Source: Buchnera aphidicola (Cinara splendens)
GTDB lineage: Bacteria > Pseudomonadota > Gammaproteobacteria > Enterobacterales > Enterobacteriaceae
Length of the DNA stretch: 64,000 nt
Reading direction: 5' to 3'
Assembly (NCBI RefSeq): GCF_900698975.1
Contig: NZ_LR217722.1
Span: forward strand, 248,001-312,000
Shown: positions 29,019 to 40,726 of the stretch, piece by piece
Numbering within the stretch: position 1 is the first letter of the stretch
Layout of the letters: every line of letters starts with the position of its first letter
The notes under the pieces: model-generated
Told to the model about the DNA's origin: nothing
What the model saw: only the letters and a program-made list of their open reading frames with translations
The model's database searches: none
Translations under genes and position numbers: made by a program

Positions 29019-29659
29019 AATTATATCCTATTTTATAGTATATATATTTTTATAATATATAAACAATTTAATTTGATTATTTAACATATATTTTTTGTAT
29101 ATATTAATCTTTATAAAATCTATATGAATATCATGAATCTATGACCGCATATATTAATATAAAAACTAAAATAATCAAATCAAATATCTATCAGAAAAAT
29201 TAAAAATTTAAAAAAAATTCATATATTTTATATTAAAAGTAACGCTATTATTATAAATATAAATTCATCTAGTTTTTTATTCAATTAAAATATTAACTTA
29301 TTAAATTTATTAATATTTAAATGTAAAATAAAAATATCATTATTAATAAATAAATATATATAAAATAAATTATATTTATTTCAAAATATATCTTGTATTA
29401 ATGCAAATAACAAAATCAAGTGCAAAGCTATATTATTTTTAATAATAGTTAAAAACTATATTAACATTTCTTTATACAATAAAGCCTATTATTTTTACGT
29501 CAATTTTATAAGCTTGCAATGAAAAAATCACTATTTATGCATAAAATAAAAATGATATTAATATATATACTATGTTAGTATGTTTTTAATAAAATAATTA
29601 AAATTGTGTAAAAATAGTATAATTTTTAAAAAATATGTTTAAAAATCACTCATAAAACA
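29019..29659. other. 640-base intergenic region asnS/trhO, no gene seen
   Basis: Very A+T-rich sequence with stops in all frames and no recognisable gene, RNA or strong hairpin. It presumably holds the asnS promoter near its left end (the gene is on the minus strand) and eroded DNA elsewhere. Confidence 0.5.
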
Positions 29660-30625
29660 CTATATAATGTTATGCAATTGATTTTTACAATCCATACAAC
29701 AACATGAATTTAATTTAACTGAACATCTTTTACATTGAATAAATAAACGATGACAAGAATCATTAAAACAATTTATATGATTGTGATTAGTATATTTTTG
29801 ACAATTTATACATATAGAAAACACATCATTAGTAACTTTTTTTGATAAACGCGCGTCAAAAACAAAAATTTTTCCTTTAAAATAATTAGGTAAATTATAT
29901 TTTTGAACTTGTTTAATATAACTTAAAATTCCTCCATATATATGATATACATGAGAAAAACCATAATATTTTAATAAAGCAGTAGATTTTTCACAACGTA
30001 CACCACCTGTGCAATACATTACAATTTTTTTATTTCTATATGGTTCTATGTAACTAGGTAATTTTTTTAATTGATCACGAAAAGTTCGTGCAGGTATAGT
30101 TAATGCATTACTAAAATGCCCAATTTCATATTCATAATCATTGCGCATATCAAGAAAAATATAGTCTGTATCAATAAAACATTTATTTACTAAAAATGCA
30201 TTTAAATATGTACTTTTTTTACATTTAAAAAAACAAAAATTTTTGATTTTACTAGATACAATTTGTTTTTTTATTTTTATTTTTAAATCCCAAAAAGCCA
30301 TTTGTTTATTTTCAAAAGTATAATTTATATACATTTTTTTAGTTTTTATATCAATTTTTTTAAAAAATTGAGCAATATATTTATATTTAAAAAAAGGAAT
30401 ACTAATTGTAGCATTTATTCCTTCTTTAGCAATATAAATTCTACCTAAAATATTTTTTTTTTCTAAATTTGATTTTAGAAAAAAAAACAATTTTAAAGGA
30501 TCAATAACACAAAAATATTTATAAAAAGATAAAATAACCCGTCTATTATTAATAGAATGCAAATAAATATTTTTTAAATGCATATTTGAAGAAACTTTTG
30601 TAATTTTATACACAATAACAACCAA
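29660..30625 (-). CDS. trhO: tRNA uridine-34 hydroxylase TrhO (YceA, rhodanese family)
   Basis: Oxygen-dependent enzyme that forms 5-hydroxyuridine at wobble position 34 of tRNAs. It has an N-terminal domain (ILSFYKYFCVIDP), a rhodanese domain with the active Cys in VMYCTGGVRCEKS, and a Cys-rich C-terminal cluster (C-x2-C ... C-x2-C ... CCC-x2-C). The E. coli tail after the cluster (about 35 residues) is missing. The start is uncertain: TTG at 30625 as given, GTG at 30613, or ATG at 30583, none with a good ribosome binding site. Its position downstream of valS suggests co-transcription. Confidence 0.88.
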   Translation of the reverse strand: MVVIVYKITKVSSNMHLKNIYLHSINNRRVILSFYKYFCVIDPLKLFFFLKSNLEKKNILGRIYIAKEGINATISIPFFKYKYIAQFFKKIDIKTKKMYINYTFENKQMAFWDLKIKIKKQIVSSKIKNFCFFKCKKSTYLNAFLVNKCFIDTDYIFLDMRNDYEYEIGHFSNALTIPARTFRDQLKKLPSYIEPYRNKKIVMYCTGGVRCEKSTALLKYYGFSHVYHIYGGILSYIKQVQKYNLPNYFKGKIFVFDARLSKKVTNDVFSICINCQKYTNHNHINCFNDSCHRLFIQCKRCSVKLNSCCCMDCKNQLHNII

Positions 30626-30716
30626 TTTATTTTAAAAAATTCAAATTGCATAATATATACATATACAAGATGACATCATTTAGTACAATATGTATATATA
30701 ATAAACAAAAAAATAT

Positions 30717-33584
30717 TTATACTGATATTTGTTGTAATAAAATTTTTTTTTGATTATTAATTTCATACAAAGAATTTTGAAGATTTAATAACAAGTGTCG
30801 TTTTTTTGATATGAAAGATGTAGGTGCATTTTTTAAAAATTTTTTATTTATTAATAAATTTTCAATTGTGTTAATTTTAATACTAATAGACTGAATTTTT
30901 TTGTTTAATCTATTAACCTCGATATTTATATTTAATTTAGCATCTAGTATAATGAATATTTCTACGTCATCGATAATTCGCATTATAGAAGGAGGTAATT
31001 TATCAGTTACTTTAATTTCTATTAAACAATCTAAATAAGCAATTTTTTTTAACAGACTATTATGTTCTAATAAAAAAATTTTTTTTTGTAAAGTAACCTT
31101 TTTCAAATATACTTTTAATAATGTAGTATGTTTAACTTTTGTATCAATTCGAACAAATCGTAAAACAGAAATAATTTTTTTAAACCAAGATACAAATTTA
31201 ATAATAACTCTATTATTTAGTGAACTGTCATATTGAGGAATAGGATTCAAAATAATAGATGAATTAAATATTGTATTTAGCTTGTCTAAAATATTCCAAA
31301 TGTATACCGTAATAAATGGCATTATAGGGTGCATTAAAAGAACTAAAGAACTTAAAATCTGAAATAAAGTATTTTTAATTAATTTCTTTTCATATTCCTT
31401 ACCACTATAAAGAATAGGTTTAATCATTTCTAAATATTGATCACAAAATGTACGCCATACAAATTTATATAATAATGACGATAACTGATCAAATCTAAAT
31501 GATTTTAAAAAAAAATGATATTTTTTAATAACATTATTAAATTTTGAATAAATCCACTGATCTAGCAATATAGTAGAAAAATATTTTTTTGTAAATACAT
31601 TATTTTTAATGTTGTTAATAACAAAACGACTAGCATTCCAAAGTTTATTACAAAAATTTTGATATCCTTTTAATCTATTCATATCCCAATGAATATTTCT
31701 ACTCGTAGAAGCTAAAGATAAAAAAGTATATCGAACAGCATCAACACTATGAGAAGAAATGCCTTGTGGAAAATTTTTTACAGTATTTTTTTTAATAAAA
31801 TCAAATTTTTTCGAATGAATTAAATTATTTGTTCTTTTTTTAATTAATTTTTTTAAGCTAATTCCATCAATAATGTCTAAAGGATCTAAAACATTACCAT
31901 AAGATTTAGACATTTTTCTACCATGCTCATCTCGTATTAATCCAGTTATATATACTTTTTTAAAAGGAATTTGAGGTTTTCCATATTTATCCTTAATGAT
32001 GTGCAAGGTTAACATAATCATACGAGCAATCCAAAAAAAAATAATATCAAAACCACACACTAAAACATCAGTTGGATGAAACATTTGTAATTTTTTTTTA
32101 TCTGTTGGCCAACCTAAACCAGCGAACGTCCATAAGCTAGAAGAAAACCAAGTGTCTAATACATCCGGGTCTTGTACTAGAAGTACATTTTTATTTAAAG
32201 AATATTTTTTTCTAATAGATTTTTCATTTTTTCCTACATAAATATTATCTTTTTTATCATACCATATCGGAATTCTGTGTCCCCACCATAATTGACGTGA
32301 AATACACCAATCTTGAATATTATTCATCCAAGATAAAAACATATTTTTATACTGTTTTGGTATAAATATAATTTTTTTTTCTTCTACAGACCTAATAGCT
32401 TCTTTGGATAAAAATTTAGTACTCAAATACCACTGATTCGTTAATCTAGGCTCTAGAATTACTCCACTTCTATCACCATAAGGCATGGTACCTGTCCAAT
32501 TACTAGATTTTTTTAACAGATTTAGTTGCTTTAATAAAAATAAAATTTTTTCTCGTACAATAAAACGATCTAAATTTCGCAAATTTTTAGGAACAAAATT
32601 ATCAATTGTATTAATATATTTCCCTTGATAATTAAAAATATTTAATTTTTTTAATACTTTTCCACTTTTTGTAAAAATATCAATCATAGGTAACTTATTA
32701 CGTATACCAATTTCATAATCATTAAAATCATGAGCAGGTGTTACTTTCATACACCCAGTACCTTTAGTCATATCAATTGAATCATCACTAATTACTGGAA
32801 TAATACGATTTACAATAGGAACTATAACGTGACTACCAATATATTTTTTATATCTTATATCTTGTGAATGAACAGCTAAAGCTGTATCTCCCAGTAATGT
32901 TTCTGGTCTCGTGGTAGCAATAGTTAGACTTGTTTTATCAAGTGAATCTATATTGTTACATTTAGATGTTAAAAAATATTTTATGTACCACATTGTGTTA
33001 TTACTAACACGATTTTCTACTTCTAAATCAGAAACTACAGTTTTAAATTTTGGATCCCAATATACTAATTTCTTATGTCTATAAATTAATCCTTCTTTAT
33101 ATAACATAATAAAAACTTTGTTAATAGCTTTTGAAAAATCAGAATCTAATGTGAAACGAATAGTATTCCAATCAATTAAATGACCTAATCTTTTTATTTG
33201 ATTAAACATGATCAATTCTGATTTTTTTTTCCAAACATAGACTTTATTTATAAATTCTTCTCTAGAATATGCGTTCTTATTTTTTCCCTCTTGAATTAAT
33301 AAATTTCTTTCTACTACCATTTGCGTTGCAATGCCAGCATGATCTGTTCCTAATTGCAGTAGTGTATTTTTTCCAGACATGCGTTGATATCGTGTTATTA
33401 CATCCATGATAGTCTGCTGAAATGCATGACCCATATGCAAGTAACCAGTTATATTTGGTGGAGGGACCATAATACAAAAATTTTTATTTTTTATATTATT
33501 ATTGTCATAGTTAATACACTGATGTGTTTTCCAATATTTTTGTATTTTTTTTTCTATTACGTTAAAATTATAGTTTTTATCCAT
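30717..33584 (-). CDS. valS: valyl-tRNA synthetase
   Basis: Class I synthetase with 955 residues (E. coli 951). It has PPPNITGYLHMGHAF (HIGH motif), a CP1 editing domain with TTRPETLLGDTA and TPAHDFNDYEIG, WWGHRIPIWY, DVLDTWFSSSLW, the KMSKS loop (GRKMSKSYGNVLDP), an anticodon-binding domain, and a C-terminal coiled coil with the LNKKI...NKKFLKNAP pattern. The gene is full length with nothing missing. Confidence 0.98.
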   Translation of the reverse strand: MDKNYNFNVIEKKIQKYWKTHQCINYDNNNIKNKNFCIMVPPPNITGYLHMGHAFQQTIMDVITRYQRMSGKNTLLQLGTDHAGIATQMVVERNLLIQEGKNKNAYSREEFINKVYVWKKKSELIMFNQIKRLGHLIDWNTIRFTLDSDFSKAINKVFIMLYKEGLIYRHKKLVYWDPKFKTVVSDLEVENRVSNNTMWYIKYFLTSKCNNIDSLDKTSLTIATTRPETLLGDTALAVHSQDIRYKKYIGSHVIVPIVNRIIPVISDDSIDMTKGTGCMKVTPAHDFNDYEIGIRNKLPMIDIFTKSGKVLKKLNIFNYQGKYINTIDNFVPKNLRNLDRFIVREKILFLLKQLNLLKKSSNWTGTMPYGDRSGVILEPRLTNQWYLSTKFLSKEAIRSVEEKKIIFIPKQYKNMFLSWMNNIQDWCISRQLWWGHRIPIWYDKKDNIYVGKNEKSIRKKYSLNKNVLLVQDPDVLDTWFSSSLWTFAGLGWPTDKKKLQMFHPTDVLVCGFDIIFFWIARMIMLTLHIIKDKYGKPQIPFKKVYITGLIRDEHGRKMSKSYGNVLDPLDIIDGISLKKLIKKRTNNLIHSKKFDFIKKNTVKNFPQGISSHSVDAVRYTFLSLASTSRNIHWDMNRLKGYQNFCNKLWNASRFVINNIKNNVFTKKYFSTILLDQWIYSKFNNVIKKYHFFLKSFRFDQLSSLLYKFVWRTFCDQYLEMIKPILYSGKEYEKKLIKNTLFQILSSLVLLMHPIMPFITVYIWNILDKLNTIFNSSIILNPIPQYDSSLNNRVIIKFVSWFKKIISVLRFVRIDTKVKHTTLLKVYLKKVTLQKKIFLLEHNSLLKKIAYLDCLIEIKVTDKLPPSIMRIIDDVEIFIILDAKLNINIEVNRLNKKIQSISIKINTIENLLINKKFLKNAPTSFISKKRHLLLNLQNSLYEINNQKKILLQQISV

Positions 33585-34491
33585 AGTCTTACTACATCTA
33601 TTCAGTTATTTAAAATTATATAATATATTATTTTAACAGTTAACAATTAGAAATATTGTTTTATTTATATATTATATGTTAAATAATACATTTAATAAAT
33701 ATTAATAAAAATTTTTAAAAATAGTTGTTTATAAAAAAAAAATTTTATAAAATAAAAAATTTCTAATATTTAAATTTTATATTTAACAAATATCTTATTT
33801 TAAAAAACAATTCAATTGTTATTCTTATAAAAATCTGATTATAGTTATAATATATATATTTTATTTAAAATTATAAATATTAATTAATATTTAACCATAT
33901 GAAATTATATTCAAAAAATTATTTAATTAAAAAATTATGTTATTTTATTTTTAAAAAAAATAAAAGTACTATTTTATAATTTTTAAAAATAATATTTATT
34001 TTTTTAATTTATATAGTTAGTTATTATGTAAAATTAAAAAAATTATTTTATTAATATAATATTAATATTTAAAAAAGTTATAATTTATATATATAATGGT
34101 ATTAATAATATTTATGTTTCATATAAAGTATATTGTAAAACATAATTATTTTATTATCAATTAATTAAAAATATAGATATACTAAAATATATCAAAAATA
34201 TTCTATATACTGTATGCTGTATATACATACATATAAAACATATCAATAAAAGAAATTTTAAAAAATAGTATTTTTAATATTTAAAAATTATTAATATTTT
34301 GAATTAAAATATTTTATATTGTAAAAACTGAAATTACTCTAAAATTTAAAATTTTTTATACATATAAATCAATATATAGCTTAAAAAACATATTTTTTAA
34401 GTGCATAAAAATAATCACCATTTATAAAACATAAAATAATATGTAATTTATTTATTTATTTAAAAAAAGTTTTATATATACAAGGTCTGCG
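33585..34491. other. 900-base intergenic region valS/argI, no gene seen
   Basis: About 0.9 kb of A+T-rich DNA between the divergent valS and argI. In E. coli valS is followed by holC and pepA, and from memory larger Buchnera genomes keep pepA nearby. No coding remnant is visible. An AAGG site just upstream of the argI ATG marks its leader. Confidence 0.5.
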
Positions 34492-35517
34492 ATGAAAACA
34501 CTATATAAAAAAAGTTTTTTACGATTTTCAGATTTTACACAAGAAGAAATTTTATATTTAATTAAATTATCTGGATTTGTAAAAAATCAAAAAAACAAAA
34601 AAAAAGAAAAAAAATATTTAAAAGGAAAAAAAATAGTATTAATTTTTGAAAAACAATCTACTAGAACTAGATGTTCTTTCGAAATAGCTGCAAATGATCA
34701 AGGCGCTTATACTACATATATTGGTCCTAATGATACTCATATTGGATATAAAGAATCTGTTCAAGATTCTGCAAAAATACTAGGTACAATATATGATGGA
34801 ATCCAGTATAGAGGTTATGATGATAGAGTTCTTCATGACTTTAAAAAATATTCCAATAAACCAGTTTGGAATGGTTTGACTAATACTTTTCATCCTACTC
34901 AAATTTTAGCAGATTTATTTACTATGAAAGAAATCTATCCTGATAAAAAATTACAAAAAATAAGATTTGCATATATAGGAGACGCTCAAAATAATATAGC
35001 AAATACACTTTTAGATGCAGCTAATTTTATGAATTTAAAAATAAACATTATATCTCCTAAAATATATCAACCTAAAAAAAATTTTTTATTAAGTTTAAAT
35101 AAAAAAAGAAAAAAAAATATCAATGTTTTGTATACTGATAATATTAAAAAAGGTGTAAAAAACGTTGATTTTATTTATACTGATGTATGGGTTTCTATGG
35201 GAGAAAAAAAAAGTGCTTGGCAAGAAAAAATAAACACACTATATCCTTACCAGGTCAATCAAAAAATGTTAGATATGACAAAAAACCCTAATGTCAAGAT
35301 ACTACATTGTTTACCAGCCTTACACGATAAACAATCTTCTTTAGGGTTAGAAATTCATAATACATTTAATATTAATAATGGATTAGAAATTAGTAATGAC
35401 GTTTTTAACTCTAATTTTAATATCAGTTTTCAACAATCAGAAAATCGATTACATACAATTAAAGCTCTATTAATATCATGCTTATCAAAAAAAATTTTTT
35501 TTAAAAACAAAAATTAA
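34492..35517 (+). CDS. argI: ornithine carbamoyltransferase
   Basis: Makes citrulline from ornithine and carbamoyl phosphate, a step in arginine synthesis that supplies the aphid host. It has 341 residues (E. coli 334). The carbamoyl-phosphate motif STRTR (56-60), FHPTQ, the DVWVSMGE ornithine-binding segment and HCLP are all conserved. The C-terminus is a few Lys/Phe-rich residues longer. In E. coli pyrB and pyrI lie between argI and ridA; here the gap to ridA is only 77 bases. Confidence 0.97.
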   Translation: MKTLYKKSFLRFSDFTQEEILYLIKLSGFVKNQKNKKKEKKYLKGKKIVLIFEKQSTRTRCSFEIAANDQGAYTTYIGPNDTHIGYKESVQDSAKILGTIYDGIQYRGYDDRVLHDFKKYSNKPVWNGLTNTFHPTQILADLFTMKEIYPDKKLQKIRFAYIGDAQNNIANTLLDAANFMNLKINIISPKIYQPKKNFLLSLNKKRKKNINVLYTDNIKKGVKNVDFIYTDVWVSMGEKKSAWQEKINTLYPYQVNQKMLDMTKNPNVKILHCLPALHDKQSSLGLEIHNTFNINNGLEISNDVFNSNFNISFQQSENRLHTIKALLISCLSKKIFFKNKN

Positions 35518-35594
35518 AAAAAATACTTTTATACTCTATATTCAAAATATAATTTATATAGAATAAATCACTAAAAAAATAATGGGGAAAATTT

Positions 35595-35984
35595 GTGTCA
35601 AAAAAAAAACATGTTTTAAATACTGTATTTGGACCATATTCTTCTGTTATACAAGCAAAAGATTTATTTTTCATTTCAGGTCAAATTCCAGTAGACAAAA
35701 AAACAGGAGCAATACCTAAATATATATCAGATCAAACTACATTAGCTTTACAAAATATAAATTTAATATTACACGAAAATCATTTAAGTATACGAAACAT
35801 TGTTAAAATTACTATTTTTACAACTAAAATGGATGAATTAAAAGAAATCAATTTATCCTATCAAAAATTTTTCAACAAATATACTAACCAATATCCTGCA
35901 CGATCATGTATAGGAATATCAGAACTACCTCAAAAAGTATCTATAGAAATTGAAGCAATAGCATCTATATTATATAAAAAATAA
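35595..35984 (+). CDS. ridA: 2-iminobutanoate/2-iminopropanoate deaminase RidA
   Basis: Trimeric enzyme (129 residues) that hydrolyses reactive enamine/imine intermediates released by PLP enzymes such as threonine deaminase, so preventing damage in branched-chain amino-acid synthesis. Conserved segments are FGPYSSVIQAKDLFFISGQIP, the catalytic-Arg motif YPARSC and IEIEAIA. Translation starts at GTG (35595), with GGGGAAAA just upstream. The gene ends six bases before a strong hairpin. Confidence 0.95.
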   Translation: MSKKKHVLNTVFGPYSSVIQAKDLFFISGQIPVDKKTGAIPKYISDQTTLALQNINLILHENHLSIRNIVKITIFTTKMDELKEINLSYQKFFNKYTNQYPARSCIGISELPQKVSIEIEAIASILYKK

Positions 35985-35985
35985 A

Positions 35986-36004
35986 TATGCCACTACGTGG
36001 CATA
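35986..36004. terminator. bidirectional hairpin terminator between ridA and deaD
   Basis: Perfect 8-bp stem (TATGCCAC/GTGGCATA) with a 3-base loop at the end of ridA, unusually G+C-rich for this window. It sits between convergent ridA and deaD. On the minus strand it is followed by a T-rich stretch, so it probably ends deaD transcripts and may serve both directions. Confidence 0.75.
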
Positions 36005-36052
36005 AAATTAATATACTAATTAGTTTTATAATCACCTACATTGTACAAGAAT

Positions 36053-37798
36053 TTAAACAGTACGTTTAATATAATTTTTACGATTTCCAAAAGATAAGGA
36101 TTTTTTATTTTCCCGTAATGATGAATGCGCTATGAGCTTAATATTAATAGGTTTATTTAAAATACGTGTACGCAATAAACAAGAAAGTAACCTTTTAGAA
36201 TGATTTTTAGGTAATTCAATAGTAGAATAAGTCGCAAACAATTTAATTGCTCCTATTAATCGACTACTAATATCTCCTTCATTAGCAATTGCTCCAACAA
36301 TATGACGTACTTCTACACCATCATTTTTACCGACTTCAATACGATATAATGTCATATTTTCTAATTTCTTACGATCGTGAATAAAACGAGAATTCGAATT
36401 TATTTTATTATTATTAAACTTACGTATATTATACGTATTTGTTGAATAATTATTATTAAAAGATAAAGATGAATAACGTTTATCTGGCGGAATAATCAAA
36501 GGTCGTTCGCCTTGAACTAATTTTAATAAAGCTGCTGATAAATTTTCAAAATTCCAACCATCTTTTAAATTTAGTTTTGATAAAAGTAATTGATATGATT
36601 TTAAATCAGAACTATTTAATTGTTTTTGTATTTTTTCTGAAATAATTTGTAATCTTCGCTGTACAACAAGTTCAGATTTTGGTAATTCTATTTCTTTAAT
36701 AGGATGTTTAATAGTTCTTTCAATATTATTTAATAATCTACGTTCACGATATTCAACAAATAATAAAGCCCTTCCTGTTCTTCCCGCACGACCAGTACGA
36801 CCAATACGATGAACATATGATTCAGAATCCATGGGTATATCATAGTTAATAACAAAACTAATGCGATCTACATCTAAACCACGCGCAGCAACATCCGTAG
36901 CAATTAATATATCTAATTTACCTGTCTTTAATCTTTCTAATGTTTGTTCTCGTAATGATTGATTCATGTCACCGTTTAATGCAGCACTATTATATCCATG
37001 CTTTTCCAATGCTTCTGAAACTTCTAAAGTAGCATTTTTAGTACGAACAAAGATAATAGTAGCAGAAAAATCTTCAACCTCTAAAAACCTAATTAAAGCA
37101 TCAGTTTTTTTTCCACGTACAATCCAATAACTCTGTTGTATGTCTGGACGTGTAACACCAGTAGACTGTATTTTAATTTCTTGCGGACTATTCATAAAAC
37201 GCTTCGATATTCTACGAATTATATTTGGCATAGTAGCAGAAAATAAAGCTGTTTGATGTTTTTTAGGTATTTTAGACATAATATTTTCTACATCTTCTAT
37301 AAAACCCATACGCAACATTTCATCAGCTTCATCTAAAACTAAACTATTTAAATTTACTAAATTTAATGTTCCACGTTTTAGATGATCTAATAAACGACCA
37401 GGTGTTCCTACAATAATTTGCGGTCCTTGTCTAAGAATTTGTAATTGAATGTCATATCTTTGACCACCATACAATGCTAATACTTTAACACCAAAAATAT
37501 ATCTAGAAAAATCAGAAAAAGCTTTCGCTACCTGTATGGCAAGTTCTCTAGTAGGAACTAGAACCAGGATTTGAGGATATTTTAAAGAAGCGTTAATATT
37601 ATTTAATAAAGGTAATGCGAAAGCGGCTGTTTTACCGCTACCCGTTTGGGCCATTCCAAGTACATCCTTTCCTAATAATAGGTGGGGCATGCAAGCTAAC
37701 TGAATTGGTGAAGGTTTTACATATCCTAATTGTTCTAGAGATTTAAGTAAATAAGAATTAAGCCCAAAAATAGAAAAAGAATGATGAATTTGAGTCAT
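36053..37798 (-). CDS. deaD: ATP-dependent RNA helicase DeaD (CsdA)
   Basis: DEAD-box helicase that helps 50S assembly and mRNA decay, especially in the cold (581 residues; E. coli 629). Visible motifs are the Q motif (VKPSPIQ), AQTGSGKT (50-57), [12 protein letters not shown] in [22 protein letters not shown] and HRIGRTGR, followed by the C-terminal RNA-binding domain ([17 protein letters not shown]). The Arg/Gly-rich tail of E. coli DeaD is shortened. It lies downstream of pnp, as in E. coli, with nlpI deleted between them. Confidence 0.96.
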   Translation of the reverse strand: MTQIHHSFSIFGLNSYLLKSLEQLGYVKPSPIQLACMPHLLLGKDVLGMAQTGSGKTAAFALPLLNNINASLKYPQILVLVPTRELAIQVAKAFSDFSRYIFGVKVLALYGGQRYDIQLQILRQGPQIIVGTPGRLLDHLKRGTLNLVNLNSLVLDEADEMLRMGFIEDVENIMSKIPKKHQTALFSATMPNIIRRISKRFMNSPQEIKIQSTGVTRPDIQQSYWIVRGKKTDALIRFLEVEDFSATIIFVRTKNATLEVSEALEKHGYNSAALNGDMNQSLREQTLERLKTGKLDILIATDVAARGLDVDRISFVINYDIPMDSESYVHRIGRTGRAGRTGRALLFVEYRERRLLNNIERTIKHPIKEIELPKSELVVQRRLQIISEKIQKQLNSSDLKSYQLLLSKLNLKDGWNFENLSAALLKLVQGERPLIIPPDKRYSSLSFNNNYSTNTYNIRKFNNNKINSNSRFIHDRKKLENMTLYRIEVGKNDGVEVRHIVGAIANEGDISSRLIGAIKLFATYSTIELPKNHSKRLLSCLLRTRILNKPINIKLIAHSSLRENKKSLSFGNRKNYIKRTV

Positions 37799-38066
37799 GC
37801 AGAGTATAAGCCTCTTTATGTTACAATCACGACCAGTATACTACATCACTCATGATGAAAATTTTTTTGTATTTTCATTAAAAATGTATGAACCGGCTAA
37901 ATTGAATGTATATAAATTTTTTAAAAATAACAGATATATTTAAAACAATTAAAATACAAAAATACTAAATATAAATAAATAAACTAACAAAATTTATTAT
38001 ACAATAAATATTAGTAATAAGATAGTCTGTCTATCTGACAAAATCTATTATACACAATACATAAAT

Positions 38067-40169
38067 TTAAATTTTATTTAATACATCAATATTTTTCATA
38101 CTTAAACGAATTCTTCCTTGTCGATCTATCTCCAAAACTTTAACTGAAATAATTTGATCTATTTTTAAATAATCAGCTACTTTATCTATTCTTTTATGTG
38201 AAATTTGTGAAATATGTATTAATCCTTCTTTTCCAAAACCAACAGAAACAAATGCTCCAAAATCTAAAATACGTGTTACCTTACCAGTATAAATTTTTCC
38301 AATTATAATATCTTCTGTAATTTCCTTTATTCTACGAATAGCATGTTTAGCTTTTTCATCTATAGTAGCTGATATTTTTACTATTCCGTCATCTTTAATT
38401 TCAATAACAGTACCAGTTTCTTCAGTTAGCATTCTAATAGTAGATCCTCCTTTTCCAATAACGTCTTTTATTTTTTCTGGATTAATTTTCATTGTATATA
38501 TTCTAGGTGCAAATTTCGATATATCACTTCTAGGTATTTGTAAAGTAGCTTCCATAATGTCTAAAATTTTCAATCTAGCAATTTTTGCTTGATATAAAGC
38601 ATCTTTAATAATATTACTAGTAATACCAGAAATTTTTATATCCATTTGCAATGCAGTAATCCCGGCTCTACTTCCAGCTACCTTAAAATCCATATCACCT
38701 AAATAATCTTCATCTCCTAAAATATCTGATAAAATCATATAAGTATCTTTTTCTTTTATTAAACCCATAGCAATTCCTGCTATAGCTGATTTAATAGGAA
38801 CCCCTGCATCCATTAAAGCTAAAGATGCACCACATACAGAAGCCATAGAAGATGATCCATTAGATTCTGTAATTTCGGAAACCAAGCGAATTGTATATGG
38901 AAATTCTTCAATATTTGGCATAACTGCTACAAAACTACGTTTAGCTAATTTCCCATGACCTATTTCTCTTCTTTTAGGTGATCCAACTATTCCTATTTCA
39001 CCTACAGAATAAGGAGGAAAATTATAATGAAATATAAAATTATCAGTTCTATCTCCCAAAAGATCATCTAAATTTTGTGCATCCCTAGAAGTGCCTAATG
39101 TTGCAGACACTAAAGCTTGTGTTTCTCCTCTAGTAAATAAAGCAGACCCGTGGACACGAGGAAGAACACCTGTTCTTACGTCAATTGGTCTGATTACATT
39201 ATTTGTGCGACCATCAATTCTTACGTTGTCTTTTAAAATACGTTGACGAACTATATTACGTTCTAAAGCATAAATATTTTCTTCAATTTTAAAGTTCGTT
39301 AAGGTATTATCATCATTTAGCAAATCTATAACTATTTTTTGCTTAATATCACTTAATTTACTTAATCGATCTTGTTTGACAAAAATACGATATGCTGATT
39401 CAATATCTTTACTAAATTTTTTAGATACTAAATCATAAAAAATTTTATCAGGTATATTTTTAATAAAATTAAAATTAGAACGTTTATTAGCTTTTTTAGA
39501 AAAAGCAAAAATATTATCAATTAATAATTTTTGTTTATCATGACCAAATAAAATAGCTTGTAAAATATTTTCTTCAGACAATATACTAGCTTCTGCTTCA
39601 ACCATCAAAATATTTTTTTTTGTTCCAGAAATTACTAAATCTAGGCAACTATTTTTAATGATTTCTACTGATGGATTTAAAATATATTCATTATCTATCA
39701 ATCCAACACGGGCTGCTCCTATAGGACCTAAAAATGGTAGTCCAGATATACATAAAGCAGCAGATACACCAATAATAGAAATTATGTCTGGATTAATCTG
39801 AGGATTTACTGAAATAACTGTTACAATAATTTGTACTTCATTGAAGAAATCTTTAGGAAACAAAGGACGAATAGGTCTATCAATTAATCTAGAAATTAAA
39901 ATTTCATTTTCACTAGGCCTTCCTTCACGACGAAAAAATCCACCAGGAATTCTACCTGCTGCATACGTACGTTCTTGATAATTTACAATTAACGGAAAAA
40001 ACTTTTGTCCGGATAAAATAGGAGTTGCCCCGCTTACTACAGTAATCAAGGCAGTAGTATCATCCATACTAGCTAGAACTGAAGCGGTAGCTTGTCGAGC
40101 TATCATACCAGTTTCTAAACTAACAGAATGTTTACCATATTTAAATGTATGTATAATTGGTTTCAACAA
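38067..40169 (-). CDS. pnp: polyribonucleotide nucleotidyltransferase (PNPase)
   Basis: Phosphorolytic 3'-5' exoribonuclease (700 residues; E. coli 711). It has two RNase PH-like cores, including [28 protein letters not shown] and [15 protein letters not shown] segments, then a KH domain with [16 protein letters not shown] and an S1 domain with [29 protein letters not shown]. Transcribed with rpsO upstream as in E. coli. With no rne at its expected slot in this window, PNPase may carry more of the RNA-decay load. Confidence 0.97.
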   Translation of the reverse strand: MLKPIIHTFKYGKHSVSLETGMIARQATASVLASMDDTTALITVVSGATPILSGQKFFPLIVNYQERTYAAGRIPGGFFRREGRPSENEILISRLIDRPIRPLFPKDFFNEVQIIVTVISVNPQINPDIISIIGVSAALCISGLPFLGPIGAARVGLIDNEYILNPSVEIIKNSCLDLVISGTKKNILMVEAEASILSEENILQAILFGHDKQKLLIDNIFAFSKKANKRSNFNFIKNIPDKIFYDLVSKKFSKDIESAYRIFVKQDRLSKLSDIKQKIVIDLLNDDNTLTNFKIEENIYALERNIVRQRILKDNVRIDGRTNNVIRPIDVRTGVLPRVHGSALFTRGETQALVSATLGTSRDAQNLDDLLGDRTDNFIFHYNFPPYSVGEIGIVGSPKRREIGHGKLAKRSFVAVMPNIEEFPYTIRLVSEITESNGSSSMASVCGASLALMDAGVPIKSAIAGIAMGLIKEKDTYMILSDILGDEDYLGDMDFKVAGSRAGITALQMDIKISGITSNIIKDALYQAKIARLKILDIMEATLQIPRSDISKFAPRIYTMKINPEKIKDVIGKGGSTIRMLTEETGTVIEIKDDGIVKISATIDEKAKHAIRRIKEITEDIIIGKIYTGKVTRILDFGAFVSVGFGKEGLIHISQISHKRIDKVADYLKIDQIISVKVLEIDRQGRIRLSMKNIDVLNKI

Positions 40170-40295
40170 AATCTACATCCTTAAATAAAGATAAATCAAT
40201 TTAAAAAATATTTTAAAAAATATAACTTTTATATTTTTTAATAAAAATTTTTAAAAAAATAAAACTATAGTTTTAATAATATTTATATACATCAA

Positions 40296-40320
40296 GAAAA
40301 GAGCTGTAACAGCTCTTTTC
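40296..40320 (-). terminator. rpsO-pnp intergenic hairpin (attenuating terminator)
   Basis: Perfect 11-bp stem (GAAAAGAGCTG/CAGCTCTTTTC) with a 3-base loop about 65 bases after the rpsO stop. On the minus strand its 3' arm is T-rich (CTCTTTTCTT). E. coli has a terminator at the same place that trims rpsO mRNA and lets part of transcription read into pnp. Position and structure suggest the same role. Confidence 0.85.
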
Positions 40321-40385
40321 TTTACACAAATTATACTCTATTTTTAATAAATTTTAATATTATAAATAAATATTTTATAGTATAT

Positions 40386-40655
40386 TTAATAACGTAAACT
40401 AAGATCTTTAATTAAAAAAAGATAAATTGAATATTTTTTTGATTTTATATAATCTAATAATTTTCTACGTCGAGAAACCATTCTTAACAATCCTCTTCGA
40501 CCACAGTGGTCTTCTTTATGTTCAGTAAAGTGTTTTTGTAAATAATTTATTTTTTTAGTTAATAGAGCAATTTGTACTGACGTACTACCGCTATTAGTAT
40601 GCAATTTACCATATTTTGAAATTAAATTTTGCGTTTCTAGTATATTTTTTAACAT
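40386..40655 (-). CDS. rpsO: 30S ribosomal protein S15
   Basis: Primary 16S-binding protein of 89 residues, the same length as E. coli S15. Conserved segments are [23 protein letters not shown] and [19 protein letters not shown]. The start at 40655 is set by TGGAG eight bases upstream and by the family N-terminus; the frame is open further upstream into the end of truB but has no signal there. Lies between truB and pnp, as in E. coli. Confidence 0.97.
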   Translation of the reverse strand: MLKNILETQNLISKYGKLHTNSGSTSVQIALLTKKINYLQKHFTEHKEDHCGRRGLLRMVSRRRKLLDYIKSKKYSIYLFLIKDLSLRY

Positions 40656-40726
40656 ATATAAAACTCCATAAAAAACTTTATCCCAAATAACAATTACATA
40701 AATATTTAATATTTTGTAAAAAGAAT

